Origin: Bacillota bacterium
GTDB taxonomy: Bacteria > Bacillota > Clostridia > Christensenellales > Aristaeellaceae
DNA length: 48,729 nt
Direction of reading: 5' to 3'
NCBI GenBank assembly: GCA_023416655.1
Contig: JAEZHK010000045.1
Location: 1 to 48,729 of the forward strand
Each line of letters starts with the position of its first letter. Within the stretch, counting starts at the first letter, position 1. The notes under the pieces were generated by a model. The model ran no database searches. It was given only the letters and a program-made list of their open reading frames with translations, and was not told where the DNA came from. The position numbers were made by a program, and so were the translations under genes. This document shows, piece after piece, positions 16,074-24,538 of the stretch.

Positions 16074-17576
16074 CTATCCCTCCTTTGTCGATCCGACGGC
16101 CAGCGCCATGATCGCGTCGGGCACGGCCTCACTCCGGCTGAGCGTTCCGGTCATGACGCCCTCGTGCAGCACCACCACGCGGTCCGCCATGCCCAGTACC
16201 TCCGGAAGCTCCGAGGACACCATCAGGATGGACTTGCCCGACGCGGCCAGCTTCGACATCAGCGCGTGGATGTCCGCCTTGGTCTTGACGTCGATCCCTC
16301 GGGTCGGCTCGTCCAGGATGATGATCTCGGGGTCCGCGCTCAGCGCCTTGGCGATGGCAACCTTCTGCTGGTTTCCGCCCGACAGGTTGGCGCACGGCGT
16401 ATGCGGGGTGTGCATCCGGATCTCAAGCTTTTCGGAATACTCACGGACGCATTGGTCCTCCAGGTTCCTTCGCAGGTAGCCTGCCCGGAGGCATTTTTTG
16501 AGCGACGACATCAGCACGTTGTCCTTGACGCTCAGCTTAAGCACCAGGCCGTTTCGCTTGCGGTCCTCCGGCACCATCACGATGCCGCGCCGGATGGCGT
16601 CGGTGGGGATGCGGTTGACGATGGGCGCGCCGTGCAAAAGGATCTCGCCGGAATCGAGCCTTCGCATGCCCATCAGCGCCTCCATGACCTCCGTGCGCCC
16701 GGCGCCCATCAGCCCGGCGAAGCCCAGGATTTCACCCCGGTGCAGCGTGAAGGAGACGTCGCGGAAGGCGCCCTTGCAGGTGATGCGCCGGGCCTCCAGT
16801 ACGGCCTCCCCGATGGCGGCGGGCGTCTTGGGGTATAGCTGTTCGACGTCCCGGTCCACCATCATCCGGATCAGTTCCCGCTCCGGCACGTCCTTTACCA
16901 GCCCGGAGAAGATGAATTTGCCGTCCCTGAGCACCGTCACCCGGCTGCACAGCTCATAGATCTCATCCATTTTGTGGGAGATGAATACGATCGACTTGCC
17001 CTCCCGGCGCAGTGTCTCCACCGTATCCATTAAATACTGTATCTCGGCATGGCTGAGCGCCGACGTGGGCTCGTCCATGATGATGATCTCCGCGTTGTAG
17101 GACACCGCCTTGACGATCTCCACCAGCTGATATTTCGCGACGGTCAGATCGCGCAGCATGGTTTTCGGGTGCAGGTCCACGCCCAGGCGTCTCAGCAGCG
17201 CCTCCGAGTCCCGGTACATCTTTTTGAAGTCGATCATGCCCAGCGCGTTTCTCGGCTCGCGGCCTAGGAAGATGTTCTCCATCACCGTCATGTGGCGGAC
17301 CTGGTTGAACTCCTGAAAGATCATGCTGATGCCCGCGCGGCGGGTGTCCATGACCGATTTGAATTTGACGCTCTGCCCCTTGAAGATGATTTCCCCGCTG
17401 ACGGGCGCGTGGAAGCCGATTAAGATCTTCATCAGCGTGGACTTGCCTGCGCCGTTTTCGCCCACCAGCGCGTGGACCTCGCCGCGGCGCAGCGTGAGCG
17501 ACACGTCGTCCAGCGCGTGTACGCCCTGGAACCGCATGTCGATGTGCTTCATTTCAAGTATGACTTCGTTTTCCAC
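16074..17576 (-). CDS. Sugar ABC transporter ATP-binding protein, RbsA-like (two ATPase domains)
   Basis: 500 residues from a GTG at 17576 with a G-rich ribosome site; an in-frame ATG at 17600 overlaps the upstream stem-loop region and lacks a site. Two ATPase domains in tandem: the first has Walker A GENGAGKSTLMK and Walker B EIIIMDEPTSAL. The second has a changed P-loop (GLMGAGRTEVMEAL, as in all RbsA-type proteins), signature LSGGNQQKVAIAK and Walker B EIIILDEPTRGID. It powers the RbsC-like permease. Expression relative to the binding protein is probably lowered by the hairpin at 17603-17639. Confidence 0.92.
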   Translation of the reverse strand: MENEVILEMKHIDMRFQGVHALDDVSLTLRRGEVHALVGENGAGKSTLMKILIGFHAPVSGEIIFKGQSVKFKSVMDTRRAGISMIFQEFNQVRHMTVMENIFLGREPRNALGMIDFKKMYRDSEALLRRLGVDLHPKTMLRDLTVAKYQLVEIVKAVSYNAEIIIMDEPTSALSHAEIQYLMDTVETLRREGKSIVFISHKMDEIYELCSRVTVLRDGKFIFSGLVKDVPERELIRMMVDRDVEQLYPKTPAAIGEAVLEARRITCKGAFRDVSFTLHRGEILGFAGLMGAGRTEVMEALMGMRRLDSGEILLHGAPIVNRIPTDAIRRGIVMVPEDRKRNGLVLKLSVKDNVLMSSLKKCLRAGYLRRNLEDQCVREYSEKLEIRMHTPHTPCANLSGGNQQKVAIAKALSADPEIIILDEPTRGIDVKTKADIHALMSKLAASGKSILMVSSELPEVLGMADRVVVLHEGVMTGTLSRSEAVPDAIMALAVGSTKEG

Positions 17577-17602
17577 GGCCGCACCCCCCGATTGGTTCAT
17601 GA

Positions 17603-17639
17603 GGTCGGGGACAGACCCGCTTGGAGGCTGTCCCCGACC
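17603..17639. promoter_or_regulatory. Intercistronic stem-loop between binding protein and ATPase genes
   Basis: A perfect 12-base stem, GGTCGGGGACAG (17603-17614) with its complement (17628-17639), and a 13-base loop. No T-run follows on the leftward strand. Such hairpins commonly protect the upstream mRNA or partly stop transcription, giving more binding protein than ATPase. Confidence 0.65.
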
Positions 17640-17662
17640 AGGCCGGATGGTTTCTTCGAGCC

Positions 17663-18628
17663 TTAGAAGTACTTCTTGGCCAGGGCGTTCCGCGCCTCGG
17701 CGCGCACCATGTACCCGTCGATGTTCTCGCCGTTGCAGACCTCGTAGGGCAGGAAGAAGTTCTCCACGGGGTTGCCCTTGGCCGCCTCGATGGCGATGCG
17801 GAGCGCGTTCTCGCCCTGGCCCACGCCATCCTGCCAGATGGAGCTGTCCACGATGCCCTTCTTGATGTCTTCCATGATCATCGGGTCGCAGTCCATGCCG
17901 CTGAGCTTGACCTTGCCGACCAGCCCGGCGTTCTCGATGGCGGTCACCACGCCGATCAGCTGGCAGTCGGCATTGCAGGCGACGGCGTCAAACTGCTTGC
18001 CGCTCTGGATCCAGTTCTCCACCAGCTTCATCGAATCGTCCGCGGACCAGTTGCCGGTGTCGTGGGCGACCAGCGTGACGGAGGGGTTGGCGTCCAGCAC
18101 TTCCTTGTAGCCCTGCGCGCGGCCGATCTGCGCCGAGTGGCCCAGCACCGCGTCCACGTACACGACCTTCATGTTCGGGCCGCACACGTCGAGAAGCCGC
18201 TGCATCTGCAGCCTGCCGGACTCCACGTCGTCCGAGCCCACGTGGGCCGCCACGTTCTTGCTGTCGGAAATCGTGTTGACGGTGACCACCGGGATGCCCT
18301 TGTCATGGGCCGCGTCCACCGCCGCCGCAGACTGCACCTTGTCCACCGGGTTCAGCACGATGGCATCGACGCCCTTACTGATGAACGTCTCCACCTGCGA
18401 GAGCTGCTTGGCCGCGTCGTCGTCCGCAAACACGACCTCCAGCTTGATGTCCGGCGCGCTCGTCTTCTGGTACTCCCAGATGCCCGACGTGATGTACTGG
18501 ATGAACCCGCTCTGATTCCCCTGCATGCTTACGCCGATGTAGATCTGGTCCTCCGCCATCGCGGGTACCGCCATCATCCCGGTGATCACGAGCGCCAACG
18601 CCAGCAGCCAGGAAAAGGTCCTCCTCAT
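17663..18628 (-). CDS. Sugar ABC transporter substrate-binding protein, RbsB-like
   Basis: 321 residues from the ATG at 18628 with AAGGAGGG seven bases upstream. Signal peptide MRRTFSWLLALALVITGMMA ends VPAMAEDQ with a signal peptidase I-like site and no lipobox. The mature part is a type 1 periplasmic-binding fold: IGVSMQGNQSGFIQYITSGI, SKGVDAIVLNPVDK, GIPVVTVNTISDSKN, HVGSDDVESGRLQMQ, KLSGMDCDPMIMEDI. First gene of the leftward operon that continues with the ATPase, permease, transketolase pair and dehydrogenase. Its promoter carries the palindrome shared with the upstream operon. The ligand is not known; ribose is not implied. Confidence 0.9.
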   Translation of the reverse strand: MRRTFSWLLALALVITGMMAVPAMAEDQIYIGVSMQGNQSGFIQYITSGIWEYQKTSAPDIKLEVVFADDDAAKQLSQVETFISKGVDAIVLNPVDKVQSAAAVDAAHDKGIPVVTVNTISDSKNVAAHVGSDDVESGRLQMQRLLDVCGPNMKVVYVDAVLGHSAQIGRAQGYKEVLDANPSVTLVAHDTGNWSADDSMKLVENWIQSGKQFDAVACNADCQLIGVVTAIENAGLVGKVKLSGMDCDPMIMEDIKKGIVDSSIWQDGVGQGENALRIAIEAAKGNPVENFFLPYEVCNGENIDGYMVRAEARNALAKKYF

Positions 18629-18739
18629 GATAACGCCCTCCTTCACATTTGACGATTGCATTTAAGCAATACATCATAAATATGTACAATCAATTTGAGT
18701 GGATTTCATTGTAAAAGTTTTTTACGTTAAACTATGTAC

Positions 18740-18803
18740 ATACTACAGGATCGGTTGGGTGTTTGCAATGCGTAGGGAGGAATCGGGTTGCGCAGGGTGC
18801 AAC
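18740..18803 (-). promoter_or_regulatory. rbs operon promoter with upstream palindrome
   Basis: Leftward: -35 TTGCAA (18768-18763), 17 bases, -10 TAGTAT (18745-18740). The palindrome GTTGCGC-AGG-GTGCAAC lies at 18787-18803, 18 bases before the -35 box. The same palindrome type lies at the same distance from the promoter of the TPP-enzyme operon, so the two are probably controlled by the IclR regulator encoded between them. Confidence 0.7.
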
Positions 18804-18821
18804 GTTCGTGCGATTTGTGGG

Positions 18822-19619
18822 TCACTCGGATTCGCTGGAGTTCAGGCCCCGCGTGTTGAGGTTGATGGTGCCCGCGGGGCAGCCGATGCCCTCGCTGATA
18901 ATGCGCGCGGAGGCGAACATGGGCACGAGGATGCGCTCGATCTCCGAGGCGGTCAGGTCCCGCACGGGGCCGGAGATGCCGATGGAAAACTGTACGGATT
19001 TGCGGTAGTTGAAGATCGGAACGGCGACGCAGCGCACGCCGATGGCCATTTCCTCGTCGTCGATGGCGTAGCCCTGCGCGCGGATTTTCTCCAGGCGGTG
19101 CATCAGTTCGTCCGCGTCGGTGATGGTGTGTTCGGTATAGCGCGTGAATTCGTAGTGGGCGAGCAGCGACCTTACGGTCTCGGGCCTTCGGTAGGCCAGG
19201 ATGCATTTGCCCACGGACGAGCAGTGGAACGGCTCCACCATGCCCACCGTGGCGGACAGCGAGTAGACGCGGCTGGAGCGCACCTGGTCGACCACATAGA
19301 CGCAGTTGTTGTTGAACGCGCAAAGGTGTACGCTCTCGCCAAGGCTCTTGCTGAGGTCCATGATGGTCGGGCGCGCGATGGCGATGACGTTTAAGTTGCT
19401 TTTTAGCGATTCACCCAGGTGCAGGATTCGAAAGCCCAGCCGGTACTTGCCGGTGGTGGAGTCGATCTGCACCATGTCGTGGGCGCGGAGCGTGTCCAAT
19501 AGGCGCGAGACGGTGGACTTGTCCACCTGCAGCTTTTGGGCGAGCTCGGTCACCCCCATGCTGTTGCGGTCGGCAATCAGCGAGAGGATCTTGACGGCGC
19601 GGTCCAGCGACTGGATCAT
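18822..19619 (-). CDS. IclR-family transcriptional regulator
   Basis: 265 residues. MIQSLDRAVKILSLIADRNS followed by a winged helix (MGVTELAQKLQVDKSTVSRL) is the typical IclR start; the effector domain from residue 80 on includes SVHLCAFNNNCVYVVDQVRS, SVGKCILAYRRPE, GYAIDDEEMAIGVRCVAVPI and FSIGISGPVRDLTASEIERI. The ATG overlaps the stop of the RpiB-like gene by four bases (ATGA), so the regulator is translated with the operon it probably controls. It is the last gene of that operon. Confidence 0.93.
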   Translation of the reverse strand: MIQSLDRAVKILSLIADRNSMGVTELAQKLQVDKSTVSRLLDTLRAHDMVQIDSTTGKYRLGFRILHLGESLKSNLNVIAIARPTIMDLSKSLGESVHLCAFNNNCVYVVDQVRSSRVYSLSATVGMVEPFHCSSVGKCILAYRRPETVRSLLAHYEFTRYTEHTITDADELMHRLEKIRAQGYAIDDEEMAIGVRCVAVPIFNYRKSVQFSIGISGPVRDLTASEIERILVPMFASARIISEGIGCPAGTINLNTRGLNSSESE

Positions 19620-20206
19620 GGCAGTTTCCGCCCGTAGGCCGCCACGAAGCGTTCGCTGCGCCCGACGGTTTCCAAAATGGCGGGATCGAGAGCGGCGAGG
19701 ATTTCATCCATCGGCCGATGTGTTGCGGCGGAGACGCGCCGGAGCGCCTCGCGGCTCTCCCGCTGGGAAGCGGCCCGCGCGGGAGGGTAGCCCATACAGG
19801 GCGCATCCCGGAACAATTCGCGGAAGATCAGGCGCAGGTTGACGTCCCCGGCCCAGCCGTAACCCTTGTTCAGCGCCAGCGAAACGCAGTTGCCGCCGTT
19901 GATCTGCGAGAACAGCCACGCGTCCAGCGGGCTTTCGATCAGGCCGCAGACGACCCCCGGGTATTGCAGCGCGGAATTCAGAAAGCCCTGGCCCGTGCCG
20001 CAGCCGCCGATCACCAGGTCGCAGGCGCCCGCATCCAGAAGAAGCCCCGCCATCAGGCCCGTGTGGATGTAGGTCAAGGACGGCTCCTCGTCCGGCCGGG
20101 CCATGCCCGCGTTTAAAACCGTGATGCCTTCAAATTCCGAGAGCGCCGACAGGATGTCCGGGTTCTTCCCGCAGGCGCTGACCTCATTGATCACCGCGAC
20201 GCGCAT
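19616..20206 (-). CDS. RpiB/LacA/LacB-family sugar(-phosphate) isomerase
   Basis: 196 residues from the ATG at 20206 (MRVAVINEVSACGKN). The conserved core reads LVIGGCGTGQGFLNSALQ, then PGVVCGLIESPLDAWLFSQI, NGGNCVSLALNKGYG and a helix with NLRLIFRELF, matching the family's Cys-Gly-Thr-Gly motif, the A-x-L-S/F-x-x-x-N element and the oxyanion loop. A C-terminal extension of about 50 residues is longer than in RpiB. Family members isomerise ribose-5-phosphate, allose-6-phosphate, galactose-6-phosphate or, as SqwI, sulfo-sugars. Overlaps IclR by four bases and lies four bases after the Gfo/Idh gene. Confidence 0.85.
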   Translation of the reverse strand: MRVAVINEVSACGKNPDILSALSEFEGITVLNAGMARPDEEPSLTYIHTGLMAGLLLDAGACDLVIGGCGTGQGFLNSALQYPGVVCGLIESPLDAWLFSQINGGNCVSLALNKGYGWAGDVNLRLIFRELFRDAPCMGYPPARAASQRESREALRRVSAATHRPMDEILAALDPAILETVGRSERFVAAYGRKLP

Positions 20207-20210
20207 CGTA

Positions 20211-21323
20211 TCACTCCATTTCGTCAATTTTGACCGGGCGATTCTCCCGCCCTGAGCGCAGCGCGGCCAGCGAGAATTTGAGGACCTCTTTCCCGTCCTC
20301 GCCGGTCAACCTCGGAGGCCGGTTCAGGCGCACCGCCTCGATGAAATCCTTTGTGGAATCGATGAAGGAATCTGCCCAGTCGTCCCGCAGGTTGTCGTAG
20401 GTGGTGGTTTCGCAGTCCCGGTAAACCATAACGGTGGGGATTTGCAGCATCTTGCCGGTGCACCGCGTGATCCATAAGACGCCCTTCGTGCCGGTGACCT
20501 CCACGCGCTCGTCGCAGGCGTAGTAGTCCGACCGGATCTCCAGGTCCTTCGAGTAGGTGATGTCGAACACGCCGAACTTCTGGGAATCCCTGTACTTCCA
20601 GACGATCACCGACGGTGCGTCCTGATAGAACGGGACCTGCTTGCCGGTCTTTTTGTCCAGGTAGTTCTCGCCCTCCATGAGCGTGTGTCCGATGAACGCG
20701 AACACCGTTTCCGGCTCGCCCATCAGGTATCTTGCGAGCGAGAACTTGTGGTTGCCGTCGTCAAAGACCAGCTCGCCGCCGCCGCTCAGTTCCTCCTGCA
20801 TGCGCCAGGCCCAGGTGGCCGGGTCCACGCGCCAGCCGTACTTGTCGCACCCGGCGTTCATCTTAAGCCTTATCGACAGCGGCTCGCCGATCTTGCCCTC
20901 GTCGATCAGCTTTTTCGCCAGCACGTAGGGCGGATAGAACACGAAGTTTTCGTAGACCTTGAGCAGCACGCCCGCCTTCTTCGCGGCCTCGATCATCCGG
21001 TCACATTCCTGAAGCGACAGCGCCATGGGCTTCTGTACCGAAACGTGCTTGCCCGCCTCGCAGGCCTTCACCGTCATCTCGCAGTGCAGGTGGTGCGGAA
21101 CCAATAGGTCCACGATGTCCACCTCCGGGTCGCGGAGCGCCGAATCGTAGTCGGTATAGACCCTTTCCGCGCCGGTCTCCGCGGCGAACGCGCGGGCGCG
21201 GCGCTCGTCCAGGTCGCAAAGCGCCCAGACCCTGGCGTGGGGGTTGTCCCGGTAGCCCAGCACGTTCAGCGTGGCGATCCGGCCGCAGCCGACGACCAGC
21301 ACATTCAGCTTTTTCCCGCTCAT
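20211..21323 (-). CDS. Gfo/Idh/MocA-family dehydrogenase
   Basis: 370 residues from the ATG at 21323, which overlaps the stop of the TPP-enzyme gene (ATGA). The Rossmann start NVLVVGCGRIATLNVLGYRD, the DLLVPHHLHCEMTVKACEAG stretch and the catalytic Lys region GKHVSVQKPMALSLQECDRM are diagnostic. The C-terminal substrate domain holds DDGNHKFSLARYLMGEPETV with the usual D-x-x-x-H pair. The family oxidises sugars and inositols at a hydroxyl with NAD(P). In this operon it could make the keto-compound that the TPP enzyme or the isomerase then uses. Confidence 0.9.
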   Translation of the reverse strand: MSGKKLNVLVVGCGRIATLNVLGYRDNPHARVWALCDLDERRARAFAAETGAERVYTDYDSALRDPEVDIVDLLVPHHLHCEMTVKACEAGKHVSVQKPMALSLQECDRMIEAAKKAGVLLKVYENFVFYPPYVLAKKLIDEGKIGEPLSIRLKMNAGCDKYGWRVDPATWAWRMQEELSGGGELVFDDGNHKFSLARYLMGEPETVFAFIGHTLMEGENYLDKKTGKQVPFYQDAPSVIVWKYRDSQKFGVFDITYSKDLEIRSDYYACDERVEVTGTKGVLWITRCTGKMLQIPTVMVYRDCETTTYDNLRDDWADSFIDSTKDFIEAVRLNRPPRLTGEDGKEVLKFSLAALRSGRENRPVKIDEME

Positions 21324-23128
21324 ACGCGCTCCTCCCCGAGGCCCTTTTCGTAGGCCTTGCGGCGCTCGGGCATGTAGGCGGGGATGGGCACGTCCCACCA
21401 GCCGTAGGCCTCCCCGCCGGAGGCCGGGTATTCGCGGCACACGTCCACGCTGATGAGCGCGGGCTTTCCGCCGTCCAGCGCGCGCTTCAGAACGCCGGCC
21501 AGCTCGCCGGGCTGCGAAATCGTGCAGGCGTCGATGCCGAACGCTTTGGCGACCGCTTCAAATTCCGGGGAGTACGGCTCGCCTTTGCGCTCAAAGTCAT
21601 TACCGAACGCGTACTCCGCGCCCAGCACGTCGTATTGCAGGTCCTTGATGGCCATCCAGCCGCGATTGTTGGCGACGATGACCACCACGGGCACCTCGTA
21701 CTGCGAAAGGAAGGATAATTCCTGCATGGTCATCAAAAAGTCGCCGTCGCCCATCAGCGCGATGACGGGCCGGTCGGGGCAGGCCAGCTTCGCGCCGATG
21801 GCCGCGGGCATCGCCCAACCCATCGTGGAGAATCCGCCCGTCGTCAGGTGCCGTTGCCCCTTTTTGAACTCGAATTCCTGGAAAAGCTGCGCCTGCGTGT
21901 TGCCCGACGAGGTGGCGATCACCGCGTCCTCAGGCGCGCATTCGTTCAGCTCGCCCACCAGTTGGGAGATGGTGACCAGATCGTACCGCTGTTCCCGCTT
22001 TTTTTGGATGGCTTTTTTCCACTCCGCCTTGAGGGCGAGGATTTCATGTCGGTATTCTTCCGACCCGCCCGCGGGCAGCGACGGGGTTAGAGCCTCAAGC
22101 GCCTCGGTCAGCTGCGCCATGACCAGTGAGACGTCGCCCAGGATGCCCGCGTCGCAGGGATAGTTCTTGCCGATCTCGCCGGGCTCGATGTCTACCTGGA
22201 TCAGTTTCGTCTCGGGGAAGGAGAAGCCCGCCCCGTGGCGGTAGGAACAGGTCGTCTCGTCGGCAAAGCGGGTACCCAGCGCCAGCACCACGTCCGCCTC
22301 CCGGGTGAGCTTGAGCCCTACCGGCGTGCCCTTGGAGCCGGTGTGGAAGCCGTTGAGTGGGTGATCCTCCGGGAAGGCGGACTTACTGGCCATCGTGGTC
22401 ACCACCGCCGCGCCCCAGGTTTCGGCCAGGCGAACGAGCGCTTCCTGCGCGCCCGGCTGGAACAGCGCGCCTCCGGCCAGGATGACCGGCCGTTTTGCGC
22501 TTAGCATCAGTCGGGCCGCCTCCTGAACCACCGCCGGATCGCCGCTGGGCCGGTGCGCGGCCCGGTGCGATCTCGGATCGGGCAGGGTTACGTCCGCGTC
22601 GGCGGCCTGCACGTTCATCGGCAGCGCCACGACCACGGGGCCCTTCCGCCCGGTCAGCATCTGGTTGAAGGCGCGCTGCATGATGCGCGGCAGCTGCGCG
22701 GGCGATTCAACGCGCCAGGATCGCTTGGCCAGCGGCTCGAACGCGCGCAGCAGGTTGGAGTCCTGATAGCGCTCCACCTCCTGCAGCACGCCGACCCCCT
22801 TCATCTGAACGTGCGTGTCCCCGATCACCTCGAAAAACGCGCTGGAGTCCACGTAGGCCGTCGCCAGGCCGATGGCGGTGTTGAGGGAGCCGGGGCCGAT
22901 GGACGCGAACACCGCCAGCGGTTCGCCCGTCAAACGAAAGTAGCCGTCGGCGATGTGGGCCGCGGTCTGCTCGTGCTTGACCTGCAGGTACCGTATTTTA
23001 CCGGCCTGCTCCGATTCGCGCAGCGCGTCGAAGAAGCCAAAAATGCCGTGGCCCGGGATGCCCAGAGCATACGGCACGCCTTCCTTTTCAAGGTACTTGA
23101 CCACAACCTGGCCGCCGGTCAGTCTCAC
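21320..23128 (-). CDS. Thiamine-diphosphate enzyme of the acetolactate synthase/IolD type
   Basis: 602 residues with the three-domain ALS layout: N-terminal pyrimidine domain with the catalytic Glu in RYLQVKHEQTAAHIADGYFR and SIGPGSLNTAIGLATAYVDS; central domain (AKRPVILAGGALFQPGAQEA); C-terminal domain with the metal motif ALMGDGDFLMTMQELSFLSQ then VVIVANNRGWMAIK. The tail has GWWDVPIPAYMP, which recalls the WW end of IolD (inositol-ring hydrolase), but the protein is too different from IolD to assign it. It could cleave a cyclic dione or carboligate. First gene of its operon behind a clear promoter. Confidence 0.85.
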   Translation of the reverse strand: MRLTGGQVVVKYLEKEGVPYALGIPGHGIFGFFDALRESEQAGKIRYLQVKHEQTAAHIADGYFRLTGEPLAVFASIGPGSLNTAIGLATAYVDSSAFFEVIGDTHVQMKGVGVLQEVERYQDSNLLRAFEPLAKRSWRVESPAQLPRIMQRAFNQMLTGRKGPVVVALPMNVQAADADVTLPDPRSHRAAHRPSGDPAVVQEAARLMLSAKRPVILAGGALFQPGAQEALVRLAETWGAAVVTTMASKSAFPEDHPLNGFHTGSKGTPVGLKLTREADVVLALGTRFADETTCSYRHGAGFSFPETKLIQVDIEPGEIGKNYPCDAGILGDVSLVMAQLTEALEALTPSLPAGGSEEYRHEILALKAEWKKAIQKKREQRYDLVTISQLVGELNECAPEDAVIATSSGNTQAQLFQEFEFKKGQRHLTTGGFSTMGWAMPAAIGAKLACPDRPVIALMGDGDFLMTMQELSFLSQYEVPVVVIVANNRGWMAIKDLQYDVLGAEYAFGNDFERKGEPYSPEFEAVAKAFGIDACTISQPGELAGVLKRALDGGKPALISVDVCREYPASGGEAYGWWDVPIPAYMPERRKAYEKGLGEERV

Positions 23129-23163
23129 ATGCGCCCTCTCCCTTCCGCCCGTTGCGTAAACTT

Positions 23164-23227
23164 AGTATAACAAAGCGGAAGACTATAAGCAATGTACAAT
23201 TAAAAACCGGGTTGCGCTATGCGCAAC
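23164..23227 (-). promoter_or_regulatory. Promoter of the TPP-enzyme operon with upstream palindrome
   Basis: Leftward: -35 TTGCTT (23192-23187), 17 bases, -10 TATACT (23169-23164). The palindrome GTTGCGC-TAT-GCGCAAC (23211-23227) starts 18 bases upstream of the -35, exactly as at the rbs promoter. This fits an activator, or a shared operator, for the IclR protein. Confidence 0.75.
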
Positions 23228-23295
23228 GACGGATAAGTTGTGAATATGGGAAATATGCAAATGGGTTCTGTATGGAGCAAATGCGCGCGGCACAG

Positions 23296-23328
23296 CAAAG
23301 GCGTCCGGACGGATCAGCCGAACGCCTT
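23296..23328 (-). terminator. Probable terminator after the mannose-6-phosphate isomerase gene
   Basis: Arms AAGGCGTTCGG and CCGGACGCCTT pair with one mismatch on the leftward strand and are followed by a short T-run. It lies about 45 bases past the stop at 23375. Confidence 0.55.
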
Positions 23329-23374
23329 GTTGTGAAAGATATTTGAGGGGAACGCCGCGCGGGTCGAGCCGTCC

Positions 23375-24442
23375 CTACAGCATCGGCGGCAGGCACTCCA
23401 CCAGTTCCATAAACGCTTGGCTTTCGGCGGCGTACGCTCCCGCGGCGCATGCCGGAAGCAGGAAGTAATCCCCTTTCTTCAAGGGATGCCGGTATCCGTC
23501 CGGGCCGGAAAGCGCCCCTTCGCCCTCGGAGACGATATAAACCCCCGGGGCGCTGAGCTTGGGCAGGGAAGCGCCCTGAAGCGCATGGCGGTTGATCGCG
23601 AAGCAGTCCGTATCCCCGGGGCCGATCAGGCGCTCCGACAACAGCCCGTTTTCGTTCTTCAGCACGACAGGCTTTATACGGTGGCGTTCCGCGGCGGCCT
23701 CGCCGTACATGGCGTAGTCAAAGCAATCGAGCGCGGTGTCCGGGCTTAGCCCCAGAAACCGCTCGCGATCGTCCAGATGGTACGCCCCGCACCACGCTTC
23801 GGGCTGAATGGTGAAGTCGGTAGGTTCCTGAACTTCCAGAATCAGGCAGCCGTAGCCGATCGCGTGAACGACCTTCGGGGCGATGAAGTAGACATCCCCC
23901 TTTTTGACGGGAATCTCGCTCAAGATCCGCTCCATCGCGCTTTTGTCCTGCTCGCTTTGTGCCACCGCTTCGGAAAAACGTTCCTTTGTCATCCGCTCTT
24001 TAAAGCCGATGTAGAGCTTCGCGTTTTCCCTTGTCGCCAGCACGATCCACGCTTCAGCCTTTCCGTAGTCGGACGCGAAGTGCCGCCTTGAAAACGGCTT
24101 GTCCGGATGCGCCTGGACCGGAAGCCGGACCGCGCTGTCCAGCACCTTCACCAGGATGCCCAGATCGTCCCGCTGCCCGAGCACGAGTTCCTTTTGAGAC
24201 GCGATCAGCTCGCTCAGCGTGACCTGCGTCCCCCTCACCCGGGAGACGCCCTCGTCCGGGCATTGGCTGTCCCGGTTGAGCGCCCGGACCGAGGAGGCAA
24301 TCCATTCCTCGGGCTGAAACCCGTCCTCGTCGGCGTCCCCGAAAAAGCCGTGAAAAAGCTTTCCGCCTGTATACACCCGGGCGACGCGGTTGCGCTCGAA
24401 AAATACCGGCCTGCGCGCGATGTCCGCCAAATCCACGTTCAT
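23375..24442 (-). CDS. manA: Type I mannose-6-phosphate isomerase family protein
   Basis: 355 residues. The zinc ligands of class I phosphomannose isomerases are visible: LPVQAHPDKPFSRRHFASD with Gln and His, then DYGKAEAWIVLATRENAKLY with Glu, and YFIAPKVVHAIGYGCLILEV with the last His, followed by QEPTDFTIQPE. It interconverts mannose-6-phosphate and fructose-6-phosphate, though many such proteins beside catabolic operons are of uncertain specificity. The C-terminal part is a second cupin (GVYIVSEGEGALSGPDGYRH, then PLKKGDYFLLPA). It is a single gene, read leftward. Confidence 0.88.
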   Translation of the reverse strand: MNVDLADIARRPVFFERNRVARVYTGGKLFHGFFGDADEDGFQPEEWIASSVRALNRDSQCPDEGVSRVRGTQVTLSELIASQKELVLGQRDDLGILVKVLDSAVRLPVQAHPDKPFSRRHFASDYGKAEAWIVLATRENAKLYIGFKERMTKERFSEAVAQSEQDKSAMERILSEIPVKKGDVYFIAPKVVHAIGYGCLILEVQEPTDFTIQPEAWCGAYHLDDRERFLGLSPDTALDCFDYAMYGEAAAERHRIKPVVLKNENGLLSERLIGPGDTDCFAINRHALQGASLPKLSAPGVYIVSEGEGALSGPDGYRHPLKKGDYFLLPACAAGAYAAESQAFMELVECLPPML

Positions 24443-24538
24443 GGGGTTCTTCCTTTCCTCCCGGAAATTTCCTCCGGGTTCGGCGGCCCCATCGTACCAT
24501 TTGCCGTAAAGCCTGTCAACGCCGCGTTTATTGCATGG

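Noticed and set aside
21320..23128. Direct naming as iolD or ilvB
   Set aside because: Domain layout fits both families, but no ilvN, and no iolB/C/E/J nearby; the tail resembles IolD only weakly.
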